Part shown: positions 1 through 7,854 of the stretch, one piece after another
Layout: the number at the start of each line of letters is the position of its first letter
Numbering within the stretch: position 1 is the stretch's first letter
Origin: a virus
IMG/VR virus record: IMGVR_UViG_3300028883_000029
Coordinates: 1-30,167 of that record
Direction: 5' to 3' (one strand)
Length of the DNA: 30,167 nucleotides
Made by a program: the position numbers and the translations under genes
The notes under the pieces: generated by a model
What the model was told of the DNA's origin: nothing
The model's input: only the letters and a program-made list of their open reading frames with translations
Databases searched by the model: none

Positions 1-81
1 ACTTTCCTACTCAATGGAGTTGGACTCCAGATTGCCCAACAGAAGACACTTGTAATGGTGGTTGGGTAACTTTTGAAGTAT
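1..81. repeat. Terminal direct repeat marking a circular molecule (left copy)
   Basis: Bases 1-81 are identical to 30087-30167. The copy lies inside one open reading frame that stays in frame when the ends are joined, so the simplest reading is an assembly overlap of a circular genome of 30,086 bp rather than a biological long terminal repeat. Confidence 0.95.
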
Positions 82-1097
82 TCGGAATTGAAGAAGGAGT
101 GGGTTCTTCAACTTTCCCAATAGGAATTTCTGGGCCTTCGTGGGCTTATGATGGACAATTTGCAGGAGAGTTTGATAATAATAGTATAATTGATGTTGGA
201 AATAGTCAATTATTAACAAGTGGAAATGAAACAAATACATGGATTTTTTGGGTTAATATAAATTTAATAGAAAATGGAGATATGTTCTTACATCAATATT
301 CTACAAGTAATAATCAAAGAGCATTACAAATAAGACAATCAACAGTAGGCAATAAAATTGAAATGTTAATTTCAATGAATGGAACACAATACGATACAAT
401 ATATTCATCCAATAATTTTATGAACTTAAATAAATGGGAACAATATATAATAACATTTAATTTAGGAAATATAACTTTTTATAAAGATGGAAATTATGTT
501 AGTAATACAACAACAAGTCATATTGGAATATATAATACATCTGCAAATATGGGTATTGGACATGATGTTTTATTTTCAAATGGAAGAGGATTTCAAGGTT
601 CAATAGATGAAGTATTAATTTACAACAGAAGTTTAAGTGCAACAGAAGTTGCAGGTTTATATGCAAACTACACACTCCTCTCAACAGGACCACAAAGAAC
701 AGGAACACCAAGCACAGATGGACTTGTTTTGGACATAAATTTTGATGACTATTCTGTGGCAGATAACTCAGGTTCTGGAAATCATGGAACAAATACTAAT
801 GTAAGTTTTAGTGAGGTAGTTAATAATGATCAAACATTAGTTGAAGGAACTGATTTCAGTTGGACAACAGCAGGAGTATTAACTTTGTTAAACATAGATA
901 GAGAATATACAAGATTTGTATTCACAACAACTTATGATTCTGATTTTAGAAACTACTACGGCTTAGGACAGAACTGGTTTGTTACTTTCTTTGATGATTT
1001 TACTAATTGGATAACAGTAATAGTTTTAGTTACAGCAGCAGGAATAGTTTTATACATAATACTTAAAGAGTTCTCTGGACAGGAGAGTAATATATAA
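1..1097 (+). CDS. LamG-domain surface protein with C-terminal membrane anchor (3' part of circle-spanning gene)
   Basis: This is the C-terminal part of a 495-aa protein that starts at 29696; codons are in phase from base 3. Visible parts are a LamG/concanavalin-like jelly roll ending in the typical GSIDEVLIYNRSLS strand, a second partial LamG start (NSGSGNHG near 765-790), a small beta region (DFSWTTAGVLTL), then a C-terminal hydrophobic helix WITVIVLVTAAGIVLYIIL and the tail KEFSGQESNI. Many N-x-S/T sequons suggest a glycosylated exterior. The last 100 residues resemble the C-terminal half of the 169-aa protein at 7291. The GTG at 99 is internal and is not the start. Its role is probably glycan binding on a virion or cell surface (inferred). 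Confidence 0.9.
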   Translation, partial: FPTQWSWTPDCPTEDTCNGGWVTFEVFGIEEGVGSSTFPIGISGPSWAYDGQFAGEFDNNSIIDVGNSQLLTSGNETNTWIFWVNINLIENGDMFLHQYSTSNNQRALQIRQSTVGNKIEMLISMNGTQYDTIYSSNNFMNLNKWEQYIITFNLGNITFYKDGNYVSNTTTSHIGIYNTSANMGIGHDVLFSNGRGFQGSIDEVLIYNRSLSATEVAGLYANYTLLSTGPQRTGTPSTDGLVLDINFDDYSVADNSGSGNHGTNTNVSFSEVVNNDQTLVEGTDFSWTTAGVLTLLNIDREYTRFVFTTTYDSDFRNYYGLGQNWFVTFFDDFTNWITVIVLVTAAGIVLYIILKEFSGQESNI

Positions 1098-1243
1098 TGG
1101 GAAGAAAAAAAGGATTACCTACTTGTATTATTCCAATAAGAGAAAAAGTTGCAATAAAGAAATTAGTAATAGAATATGCAAAACAAACTGGAATAAGTGT
1201 ACAAGAAGCATATAAAAGAATGATTAAGCAAGGGAGGATTTAA
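1097..1243 (+). CDS. 48-aa basic protein, possible ribbon-helix-helix regulator
   Basis: The ATG overlaps the TAA of the LamG gene by one base (TAATG). The protein has a short strand-like stretch (TCIIPIREKVA) followed by two helices (KKLVIEYAKQTG, VQEAYKRMIKQG), the layout of small RHH DNA-binding proteins. It ends in KQGRI, similar to the NQGGI end of the 59-aa protein at 6728. No family is firmly recognised. Tight packing between two structural genes suggests it is co-transcribed and may regulate the late operon. Confidence 0.7.
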   Translation: MGRKKGLPTCIIPIREKVAIKKLVIEYAKQTGISVQEAYKRMIKQGRI

Positions 1244-1244
1244 A

Positions 1245-1763
1245 ATGTTTCCACCAAATAAAAGAGGAGATTTAACAGGAATACTTTATTTTATAACTAT
1301 GATTTCTGCATTTGCAATCTTCTTACTTATTGCAGGTTTCATTGCAACAGAAATTTCAACTAATGTAAAAGAAAAAATTAATTCTACAAACGACGAAGTA
1401 AATAATGCTTTTGATGCTACAACCAATACAGCAAGGAATACTCTCTCAGTTATATGGTATGTTATGTTTGGTGGATTACTATTAGGATTACTTGTAACCT
1501 CGTGGTATATTCCATCTCAACCAGTATTTGTTCCAATCTTTTTAGTGCTTCTTGTAATAGCAATTATAGTTGGAGTAGCTATGAGTAATGCTTATGAAGC
1601 ATTATATGAAGTAACTAACTTTAGTTCAATCTCCACAACACAATCATCCATCTTCTTTGTAATGAGCAATCTTCCTTATGTTGCTTTAATAATTGGATTG
1701 ATTGGTTTAATAGTTACATTTGCTAAACCAGGAAGTGGAGGAGGAAGTAATACAATAATGTAA
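1245..1763 (+). CDS. 172-aa multi-helix membrane protein
   Basis: Four hydrophobic segments are visible (about residues 12-34, 68-86, 93-113 and 142-161). The N-terminus has a KRG just before the first helix, reminiscent of class III (prepilin-type) signals, and the C-terminus is a Gly/Ser tail. The start follows the previous stop by one base and is preceded by AGGGAGG. It lies between LamG genes in the structural arm, so it may be an envelope or virion membrane protein. No specific family is recognised. Confidence 0.85.
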   Translation: MFPPNKRGDLTGILYFITMISAFAIFLLIAGFIATEISTNVKEKINSTNDEVNNAFDATTNTARNTLSVIWYVMFGGLLLGLLVTSWYIPSQPVFVPIFLVLLVIAIIVGVAMSNAYEALYEVTNFSSISTTQSSIFFVMSNLPYVALIIGLIGLIVTFAKPGSGGGSNTIM

Positions 1764-1764
1764 A

Positions 1765-1971
1765 ATGATATGTGCAAAATGTGGAAAAGAGATACAAGAA
1801 CTAGACAACTACTTTGAAGTAAAACACATTGAAGAATTAGAACATAAAAATTCAACTTTTTATCATTATCAATGTTGGAAACATTTTCACAAAGATAAAT
1901 TTGAAGATGAATTTGTAAAAAAGATGAAAGGTTTAACTCCATTAATTAAAAGATTGGTACATCCACAATGA
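1765..1971 (+). CDS. 68-aa zinc-finger-like protein
   Basis: CAKCG near the N-terminus and HYQCWKHFH around residues 34-42 could form a single C-x2-C/H-x2-C zinc site of treble-clef or LIM-like type. The rest is charged and helical. It starts one base after the upstream stop and its TGA overlaps the next ATG (ATGA), showing translational coupling with the large LamG gene. Function unknown. Confidence 0.8.
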   Translation: MICAKCGKEIQELDNYFEVKHIEELEHKNSTFYHYQCWKHFHKDKFEDEFVKKMKGLTPLIKRLVHPQ

Positions 1972-4844
1972 AAAAAATACTAATGTTAATAATCTTGGGA
2001 ATGTTTTGTATTAGTTTAGTAAGTGCTGGAGTAACTAAGAGTTTTGTTAAGGATGAAATAAAATCAACTGATATGACTAAGTATGGAAAAATAACTTTGA
2101 AAGAAAAAAGTTGGATTGATATATTTGGATGGTTTGAAAAAACAAAAGAATTAACTTTAAAAGATAATACAGAGATATGTAAAAATGGAAAATGTAATGC
2201 TAATTTAGAAGTTGTTTTAGAAGATGATGGAGTTCTTATTGAAGATATTAGATTTATTGGAGATAAACCAAAAAGTTATGAAATTTATGTTAATGATAAA
2301 CCATACGAAATTGGAACAGAAGTTAATAAAGGAACTTACGAAGTGAATATTGAAGGTAAATTATCTATACTTCAAACAACAGATTGGCAAATAAAAGTTG
2401 GAGGATATTGGATAGATGAATGGGCTTTGTGGACAGGAGCAGATGGATTAAGAGCTTACTATGATTTTGATGAAGGAACTGGAACAAATGTAGTAAATAT
2501 GTTAAATGGAAGTTATAATATGACAGCAGTTAATATGAGCTGGAGTCCAAATGGAGTTACTGGTTATTCAATAGATAGAAACCAAACATCAGATTCTGGT
2601 TTAAATGCTGGGGATTTAGATTTGCCAGGAGATTTTTCAATTCAAATGTGGGTAAAATTTTATGCTTTACCTACATCAACAGATAGTAATTTATTAAACA
2701 AAGCAGGTTTTAATTATAATCTTTATGTAGATGATGCAGATGATAGTATAAAATGTTATGATACTACTCCAAGAGATTTTAGTTATACACCTCCAGAAGA
2801 TAAATGGGTTCAAATAGTTTTAGTTCATGATGATTCTGCCAATTTAATGGGATTATGGATTAATGGAACATTTATTTCCAATGTTACTTTTGGAGCTGTA
2901 GTAAGTGATGGAGATGCAACTTTCTCGTCTGTTGCAGTTACTGGAGCAGGTGGAGATTTTAATGGTAGTATGGATTTAGTTGGGGTATGGGAAAGAATAT
3001 TAGACCCAGATGAAATTGATGAATTATATAATGGAGGATTAGGTTTAAGATTTGGAGGGATTTATGAAGAAGTAATTACTACTTTAAATTCTCCATCAGA
3101 TAATTTAGAAACAGCAAATAGAACATTGTCATTCAATGCATCATTTTCTGTTATTGGTGGAATAAATTTAACAAATGCAACACTAAAAATTTGGGATAGT
3201 AGTAATAACCTTATTGGTTCAAATACAACAACAATAACTGGAACTTCAAATGAAACAACAAGTAGTATTTCTGAATTACCAATAGCAGATTCACATGTGT
3301 GGAATTATTATGCTTGTGGAACTAATTCAAGTGATGATACAATTTGTAGTTATGCGAGTAATAATAGAACTTTTAATATAACATACCTAACAGAAAACTC
3401 CCAAACTTATGATTCTTCTGTTACAGAAGGTTCAACAAATAATTTTACTGCAAATATTTCGTATGATAGTAGCTTTTGGAGTTTAATAACTGCTAGTTTA
3501 TGGTATAATTATACAGAATATTCTGGAAGTAAACTTGGAACTGGAGATACAGTAATATTCCACAAAGCAGTTTCTGCACCTGATGTTCAAGGAACAACTA
3601 ATGTTCCTTTTAATTGGAGAGTTGGTTTAACAAATGCAAGTGGAACATACTATACAAATTTAACAAATTATACACAGGCAGTTAACACAGTTAATATGAG
3701 TGTATGTGGTTCTCCTTATACAACTCCATTTATGAACTTTACATTCTATGATGAAGAAACTATGGAAAAAGTTAATGGAACAATAGATTTAACTTTCAAT
3801 TATAGATCATCAACTTCCCCAACAACTTTTAATGATGTGTTTAGTTATGTTAATAATTCAGTAGATGTTCAATCACATCAATTTTGTTTTGATCCAGCAG
3901 ATGAAACATTTACAGTTGATGCAATAATTAGTTATGAAGCACCAACATATACCCATAGGTTCTATAACTTTGAAGGTATTGAATTTACTAATACAACAAC
4001 AGAAATAGGTTTGTATTTATTAAATGAAAGTAAATCTACATCTTTTATAATTGAAGTTATTGATAATAATTATTATCCTTTAGATGGAGCAGAAGTTTAT
4101 GTTCAAAGATATTATCCTTCAACTAATTCATGGATTACATTAGAAATATTAGAAACTAATGAAGATGGAAAAACAATACAACATCTATTTACCGAAGATG
4201 TTTTATATAGATTTAAAGTTTATGAAAGTGGTACTTTATTACATACTACAACTCAATCTGTAATTGCTTGTGAAGCAACTCCATGTACTTTAACAATAGT
4301 TATTCCAGGAGAAATAGAAAACATATATACACCAACAGAAAACTTAGATACAAGTTTAACAATGGATGCAAGTTTCTTAATCTCATTTACATATTCAGAT
4401 ACTTCTGGAAATTTTGAATCTTCTAGATTAGAAGTTACAAGACAAGATTATGGAGTTCCTAGTATTCAACCAGTTTGCAATTCAACAAGTACAACTGCCA
4501 CAGCTGTTTTAACTTGTGATTTATTTTCAGAAACAAATGGAACTTACATTGCAAAAGGTTTTATTACAAGAACTGGAGAAAGTGAAGATAATGTAGAAAG
4601 AAAAGTATTCTATAAAATTAGAGATATTATTGCAGGAGTTGGTTTAGATGGTTTACTTTGGAGTATCTTTTTCTTAATGGGAATTATAATGTTAGGAATT
4701 TATAGACCAAGTTTAGCAATAATCTTTGCAATTACAGGAGTATTCTTATTATCATTATTACAATTAATGGAAATATCTATCACTGCAATTGTAGCAATAA
4801 TTGGTATTGGAGTAGTATTACTTGTGGGGGTGAGAAAACAATGA
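1968..4844 (+). CDS. 958-aa secreted LamG / Ig-like surface protein with C-terminal membrane helices
   Basis: An N-terminal signal peptide (residues 1-20, ending LVSAG) is followed by a beta-rich domain, a LamG jelly roll at about 150-370 (GLRAYYDFDEGTG start, VGVWERILDPDEIDELY end), several Ig- or PKD-like beta repeats with dense N-glycosylation sequons, and three hydrophobic segments between about 885 and 955, ending in VRKQ. This layout fits a large virion spike or surface adhesin with the bulk outside the membrane. LamG proteins of this kind are known in spindle-shaped viruses of Thermococcales such as PAV1 and TPV1 (family knowledge); the assignment here is inferred. It is coupled to both neighbours through ATGA overlaps. 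Confidence 0.9.
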   Translation: MKKILMLIILGMFCISLVSAGVTKSFVKDEIKSTDMTKYGKITLKEKSWIDIFGWFEKTKELTLKDNTEICKNGKCNANLEVVLEDDGVLIEDIRFIGDKPKSYEIYVNDKPYEIGTEVNKGTYEVNIEGKLSILQTTDWQIKVGGYWIDEWALWTGADGLRAYYDFDEGTGTNVVNMLNGSYNMTAVNMSWSPNGVTGYSIDRNQTSDSGLNAGDLDLPGDFSIQMWVKFYALPTSTDSNLLNKAGFNYNLYVDDADDSIKCYDTTPRDFSYTPPEDKWVQIVLVHDDSANLMGLWINGTFISNVTFGAVVSDGDATFSSVAVTGAGGDFNGSMDLVGVWERILDPDEIDELYNGGLGLRFGGIYEEVITTLNSPSDNLETANRTLSFNASFSVIGGINLTNATLKIWDSSNNLIGSNTTTITGTSNETTSSISELPIADSHVWNYYACGTNSSDDTICSYASNNRTFNITYLTENSQTYDSSVTEGSTNNFTANISYDSSFWSLITASLWYNYTEYSGSKLGTGDTVIFHKAVSAPDVQGTTNVPFNWRVGLTNASGTYYTNLTNYTQAVNTVNMSVCGSPYTTPFMNFTFYDEETMEKVNGTIDLTFNYRSSTSPTTFNDVFSYVNNSVDVQSHQFCFDPADETFTVDAIISYEAPTYTHRFYNFEGIEFTNTTTEIGLYLLNESKSTSFIIEVIDNNYYPLDGAEVYVQRYYPSTNSWITLEILETNEDGKTIQHLFTEDVLYRFKVYESGTLLHTTTQSVIACEATPCTLTIVIPGEIENIYTPTENLDTSLTMDASFLISFTYSDTSGNFESSRLEVTRQDYGVPSIQPVCNSTSTTATAVLTCDLFSETNGTYIAKGFITRTGESEDNVERKVFYKIRDIIAGVGLDGLLWSIFFLMGIIMLGIYRPSLAIIFAITGVFLLSLLQLMEISITAIVAIIGIGVVLLVGVRKQ

Positions 4845-5284
4845 ACAAAAAAGGTGGAATGGTACTTAGAGATATTATTTTCCTAGTTTTAATATTTTCT
4901 GGAATAGTTGCATTGAGTTCAATTTTTGTTACTCAAATGGGGATTACTTATGAAAATACTAATATGACTAGTGAGTTTAATCAAGATGCTCTTGGAGAAG
5001 ATGCTTTATCTAATAAATCTAGTCAATGGAATGAGATTGCAATAGATATGAATAAAGGAGGATTATTAAACTTCTTTGGTGGAGTTTTTGATACTTCTAA
5101 AGCTGTAATAAGTGAAGTTTTATTAGCACCAGCAACATTTAGTAATATTATGATTTCAATATTAGAAGATTTGGGTGTTGATGAATCACTAACAGATATT
5201 TTAAGAACAATATTAACAGCATTGTTATATGTACTAATAGCATTTGCAATAATCTCAGCTTTTCTCCAAGGCGGAAAGCTCTAA
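4841..5284 (+). CDS. 147-aa membrane protein, pilin-like N-terminus
   Basis: Starts at the ATGA overlap with the upstream gene. NKKGGM precedes a hydrophobic helix (residues about 11-30), and a second pair of hydrophobic stretches lies at 85-105 and 120-142. It ends QGGKL. The KKG-before-helix pattern resembles a class III signal peptide, but the protein could equally be a plain two-helix virion membrane protein. The gene originally abutted the one at 5730; an HNH gene now separates them. Confidence 0.85.
   Translation: MNKKGGMVLRDIIFLVLIFSGIVALSSIFVTQMGITYENTNMTSEFNQDALGEDALSNKSSQWNEIAIDMNKGGLLNFFGGVFDTSKAVISEVLLAPATFSNIMISILEDLGVDESLTDILRTILTALLYVLIAFAIISAFLQGGKL
5270..5284 (+). repeat. 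Direct repeat at gene junction, copy 1 (GGCGGAAAGCTCTAA)
   Basis: The last codons and stop of the 147-aa gene recur with one mismatch at 5716-5730 as the end of the HNH gene. The two copies bracket the endonuclease gene exactly, marking its insertion boundaries. Confidence 0.85.
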
Positions 5285-5289
5285 ACAAA

Positions 5290-5730
5290 ATGAAAATGAA
5301 TAAAAAAAATATACCATGGAACAAGGGATTGAAAGGAGTACAAGTTAGTTATAGAAAAGGTAAAACTTGGAAAGATATATGGGGAGAAGAAAAAGCAAAT
5401 AAAATGAAAATGAATTTAAGACATAAGAAATGGAAAGGTGTTCCACAATTAAATAAAGAAGGTTATTTAAGAATCAGGGATAGAAATACTGGAAAAGAAG
5501 TTTTATACCACCATCATATTTGGAGAAATTATCATAAAAAAGAAATACCAAAAGGATATTTAATACATCATATTGATAAAAATATATTAAATAATAATAT
5601 AAATAACTTACAACTTATGAGTTTTAAAGAACATACAAGAATGCATCATACTGGTTTAAAACATTCAAAAAAATCTAAAGAAAAAATGTCAATAAGTCAA
5701 AGAATAAGAAGAAGTGGAGGAAAGCTCTAA
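5290..5730 (+). CDS. HNH homing-type endonuclease with NUMOD3-like motifs
   Basis: A 146-aa free-standing endonuclease. The N-terminal part carries a NUMOD3-like DNA-binding motif (GKTWKDIWGEEKANKMK, residues 24-40). The HNH core spans about 58-120: the HHH around 74-76, IHHIDKNILNNNINNLQLM with H93/H94 and D96, then EHTRMHH at 114-120. The C-terminal HSKKSKEKMSISQ looks like a second NUMOD3 motif. It would nick or cut a specific site and spread by gene conversion. Its last residues (GGKL) and stop copy the end of the upstream structural gene, and its TAA overlaps the ATG of the next gene, so the insertion left both neighbours intact. Confidence 0.93.
   Translation: MKMNKKNIPWNKGLKGVQVSYRKGKTWKDIWGEEKANKMKMNLRHKKWKGVPQLNKEGYLRIRDRNTGKEVLYHHHIWRNYHKKEIPKGYLIHHIDKNILNNNINNLQLMSFKEHTRMHHTGLKHSKKSKEKMSISQRIRRSGGKL
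5716..5730 (+). repeat. Direct repeat at gene junction, copy 2 (GGAGGAAAGCTCTAA)
   Basis: Near-identical to 5270-5284 (one mismatch). Here it supplies the stop codon of the HNH gene and, via TAATG, the start of the next membrane-protein gene. Confidence 0.85.
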
Positions 5731-6035
5731 TGACATTCAGTAGTCCAGGAAATGTAACTAGCAGTGTTGGAATGTTCCAATGGGTTAATAGTGTAACTTC
5801 TAATTGGTTCTTTCCAGGAGCATTAGTTTCTGTATTTATAATTGCAATTATAAGTATGTTAAACAATCCTGGAAATAGTACATCTAAATCTTTTGCAGCA
5901 TCTTCATTTATAACTATGATACTAGCAGTATTTGCTAGAACCTTAGATTTAGTTTCTACTGGTTTCATGAGCATATTTATTATCTTCACAGCAGCAGGTG
6001 CAATATGGATGCACTTTGAAAATGTTGGGGGTTAA
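5730..6035 (+). CDS. 101-aa membrane protein with three hydrophobic segments
   Basis: Hydrophobic stretches lie at about residues 27-45, 55-70 and 76-95. There is no signal peptide, and the ends are short and polar. The ATG overlaps the HNH stop (TAATG). Before the endonuclease insertion it was probably coupled in the same way to the 147-aa gene. Likely a small membrane component of the structural arm; family not recognised. Confidence 0.85.
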   Translation: MTFSSPGNVTSSVGMFQWVNSVTSNWFFPGALVSVFIIAIISMLNNPGNSTSKSFAASSFITMILAVFARTLDLVSTGFMSIFIIFTAAGAIWMHFENVGG

Positions 6036-6044
6036 ATTTATATA

Positions 6045-6728
6045 ATGGTAAAACAAAAAAATATTATGAAAGGGATGATTTTTTTAGTGGTGGGTTTATT
6101 TCTAATCTCTTTAACCTCTGCATCACTTGGAACTTTTAAAGAAAATACAGAAGTAGATTTAATTCAAACTTGTAATAATTGTACTTACTGTAATTTAACT
6201 TCTATAAAATATCCTAATGGAAGTAATATGTTTAGTAATGTTGAAATGACTCAAGATAATACTTATTTTAATTATACTTTAAATGAATCTTATACGAATA
6301 CATTAGGAACACACAAATATTGCTATGATTGTGGAAATGATGCTGAGAAAGCAACAGGTTGTATTAACTTTGATATAACCCTCTCAGGTAATCCAACTCC
6401 AGAAGGTGTTTCTTATCTTCTTATAGGCATTGTGGTGATAGTTTTTGGTATTGCCTGTGTATTTCTATATCTAACTTCACAAATGAATGAACCAGGTTTT
6501 AAAGTATTCTTTATGATACTTGCATTTGTATTTCTAATTGGATCATTAGCAATACTTTCAATAATGGCAACAGATAGTAACTTAACTTCTGGAATAAATA
6601 CATCAATTTCTATAATGTTGTTTTCATTTGGTTTAGTATTCTTTGTATTCTTTGTATACATAATGATTAATCAAACTAGAAATGTACTTGCTATGATGCA
6701 AGAGAAAAAAGGTTATGAGGTGTATTAA
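6045..6728 (+). CDS. 227-aa membrane protein with Cys-rich external domain
   Basis: A signal peptide (residues about 8-27, ending LTSASLG) is followed by an external domain rich in Cys (CNNCTYC, CYDCGN) and N-x-S/T sequons (about 28-120), then four hydrophobic helices (about 122-144, 150-170, 185-206 and a continuation) and a short cytoplasmic tail. The paired cysteines suggest disulfides or a metal site. The sequence AATTTATATAATG immediately precedes and includes the start. Probably an envelope protein; function unknown. Confidence 0.87.
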   Translation: MVKQKNIMKGMIFLVVGLFLISLTSASLGTFKENTEVDLIQTCNNCTYCNLTSIKYPNGSNMFSNVEMTQDNTYFNYTLNESYTNTLGTHKYCYDCGNDAEKATGCINFDITLSGNPTPEGVSYLLIGIVVIVFGIACVFLYLTSQMNEPGFKVFFMILAFVFLIGSLAILSIMATDSNLTSGINTSISIMLFSFGLVFFVFFVYIMINQTRNVLAMMQEKKGYEVY

Positions 6729-6907
6729 TGGCTGGAACAACAATTTTAATAAGAGTTAAAAAAGATTTTTTTAATGATATTTTTCTTAAACTTAGAAAAA
6801 TTATGGCTGAACAGAATATGATTGATGAAGAACAAATAAGTTTCCCACAAATTTCTACTGAATTAAGAAGAAGAATTCTTAATCAAGGCGGAATAAAAGA
6901 AAAGTAA
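6728..6907 (+). CDS. 59-aa basic protein, possible RHH-like regulator
   Basis: The ATG overlaps the upstream TAA. The TTILIRVKKDFFNDIF start is a strand-then-helix pattern like ribbon-helix-helix proteins, followed by a second helix ending RRRILNQGG. It is the last gene before a promoter region and, like the 48-aa protein at 1097, sits at the end of a structural sub-block. Confidence 0.65.
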   Translation: MAGTTILIRVKKDFFNDIFLKLRKIMAEQNMIDEEQISFPQISTELRRRILNQGGIKEK

Positions 6908-6929
6908 TTACTTGTTACATTTAGTTACA

Positions 6930-6990
6930 CCTACTTATAAAGTATTTTATGTATTTAAACTATATGTTTAATATAATTGAAAGGAGGTTA
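6930..6990 (+). promoter_or_regulatory. Promoter and strong Shine-Dalgarno for the candidate capsid genes
   Basis: TATA-like boxes TTATAAAG (about 6935) and TATTTAAA (6952-6959) lie upstream, and AAGGAGGT at 6981-6988 is nine bases before the ATG at 6998. A dedicated promoter plus a near-ideal ribosome site points to high expression of the next two genes. Confidence 0.6.
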
Positions 6991-6997
6991 AACTTTA

Positions 6998-7282
6998 ATG
7001 AGATCTTTAATGAAAGATAAACGAGGTATGTCTTTAGGAGATATGTACCCAGCAGTATTAACTATTGTATTGATAGGTATTGTTTTAGGTATTGGACTTT
7101 ATGTTCTAGCTGAAACAGAAGAACAAATTGACAATAATGCTGCAGGAACTGCTATTAACACAACAATTTCTGGCTTAGGAGATTTTGCAGGTTGGATTGC
7201 TGTAATAGTTGTTGTAATTGCTGCTGCAATAGTTCTAGGAATTGTACTTCGTAGCTTCGGTCAAGGCGGAAGAGGAGTTTAG
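6998..7282 (+). CDS. 94-aa two-helix hydrophobic protein, candidate major capsid protein (paralogue 1)
   Basis: Two long hydrophobic helices are joined by a short polar loop: MYPAVLTIVLIGIVLGIG (about 15-36) and WIAVIVVVIAAAIVLGIV (about 65-86), ending RSFGQGGRGV. Small proteins with exactly two hydrophobic helices are the major capsid proteins of spindle-shaped archaeal viruses (fuselloviruses, PAV1/TPV1-like, halspiviruses; family knowledge). The dedicated promoter and strong SD support abundant expression. The N-terminal DKRGMS before the first helix also resembles a class III signal, so a pilin-like protein is the main alternative. The next gene is a paralogue. Confidence 0.85.
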   Translation: MRSLMKDKRGMSLGDMYPAVLTIVLIGIVLGIGLYVLAETEEQIDNNAAGTAINTTISGLGDFAGWIAVIVVVIAAAIVLGIVLRSFGQGGRGV

Positions 7283-7290
7283 TTACCTAA

Positions 7291-7800
7291 ATGGAACTCA
7301 ATGATTTATACCCTGCTGTTCTAACAATCGTTTTGATAGGATTAGTATTAGGAATTGGATTGTATGTAATGTCAGAAGTAAGAGAAGAAATTGCTACTGA
7401 ATATACTGGTTCAGATACTGCAGTTAATATAACTGCTACATCCCCAGCAAATACTACAACACTTACTGATTCAACATCAGATGATTACTATCTTAAAAGT
7501 ATAGACTCTGTAGTATATGAAAATGGTTCATCAACAACAATACCATCTTCTAATTATTCATTCACATCTACAGGAATAATTACTTGGGCAGATGAATTAG
7601 TTGCAGTTACTGATAACAGAGTAAATATTACTACAACATATATCTATGATGTAGCAAATAGTCCTGAAGAAGCAGTAAATGATTCTTTAGAAGGATTAGA
7701 TGATTTTGCTAGTTGGATTGCTGTAATAGTTGTAGTATTAGCAGCAGCAATAGTATTAGGTATTGTACTTCGTAGCTTTGGGCAAGGAAGAGCAGCATAA
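7291..7800 (+). CDS. 169-aa two-helix protein with inserted beta domain (paralogue 2)
   Basis: Both ends match the 94-aa neighbour: DLYPAVLTIVLIGLVLGIG near the start and FASWIAVIVVVLAAAIVLGI with LRSFGQG at the end. Between them about 85 residues of Thr/Ser-rich, sequon-bearing beta sequence are inserted (SNYSFTSTGIITW). That insert and the C-terminal helix are also similar to the end of the circle-spanning LamG protein. It may be a decorated minor capsid or envelope form of paralogue 1. It starts 8 bases after the upstream stop, in the same transcript. Confidence 0.85.
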   Translation: MELNDLYPAVLTIVLIGLVLGIGLYVMSEVREEIATEYTGSDTAVNITATSPANTTTLTDSTSDDYYLKSIDSVVYENGSSTTIPSSNYSFTSTGIITWADELVAVTDNRVNITTTYIYDVANSPEEAVNDSLEGLDDFASWIAVIVVVLAAAIVLGIVLRSFGQGRAA

Positions 7801-7838
7801 ATAAATTTATTTTTTTTATTTTTTTTATTTTATTGAAA
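7801..7838 (+). terminator. Poly-T terminator after the capsid-like pair
   Basis: Runs of eight Ts interrupted by single As follow directly after the stop at 7800. Archaeal transcription terminates at such T-tracts without needing a hairpin. The same stretch could contain an A/T-rich promoter for the following gene. Confidence 0.6.
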
Positions 7839-7854
7839 GAGAAGGAGAAAAAAC

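Noticed and set aside
1-81. Biological long terminal repeat or linear-virus terminal redundancy
   Set aside because: The repeat is internal to one gene that reads through the join, and 81 bases is a typical assembly overlap; circularity explains it more simply.
99-1097. A separate 332-aa gene starting with GTG at 99
   Set aside because: The frame is open from the window start and joins in phase to the ATG at 29696 on the circle; the signal peptide lies there.
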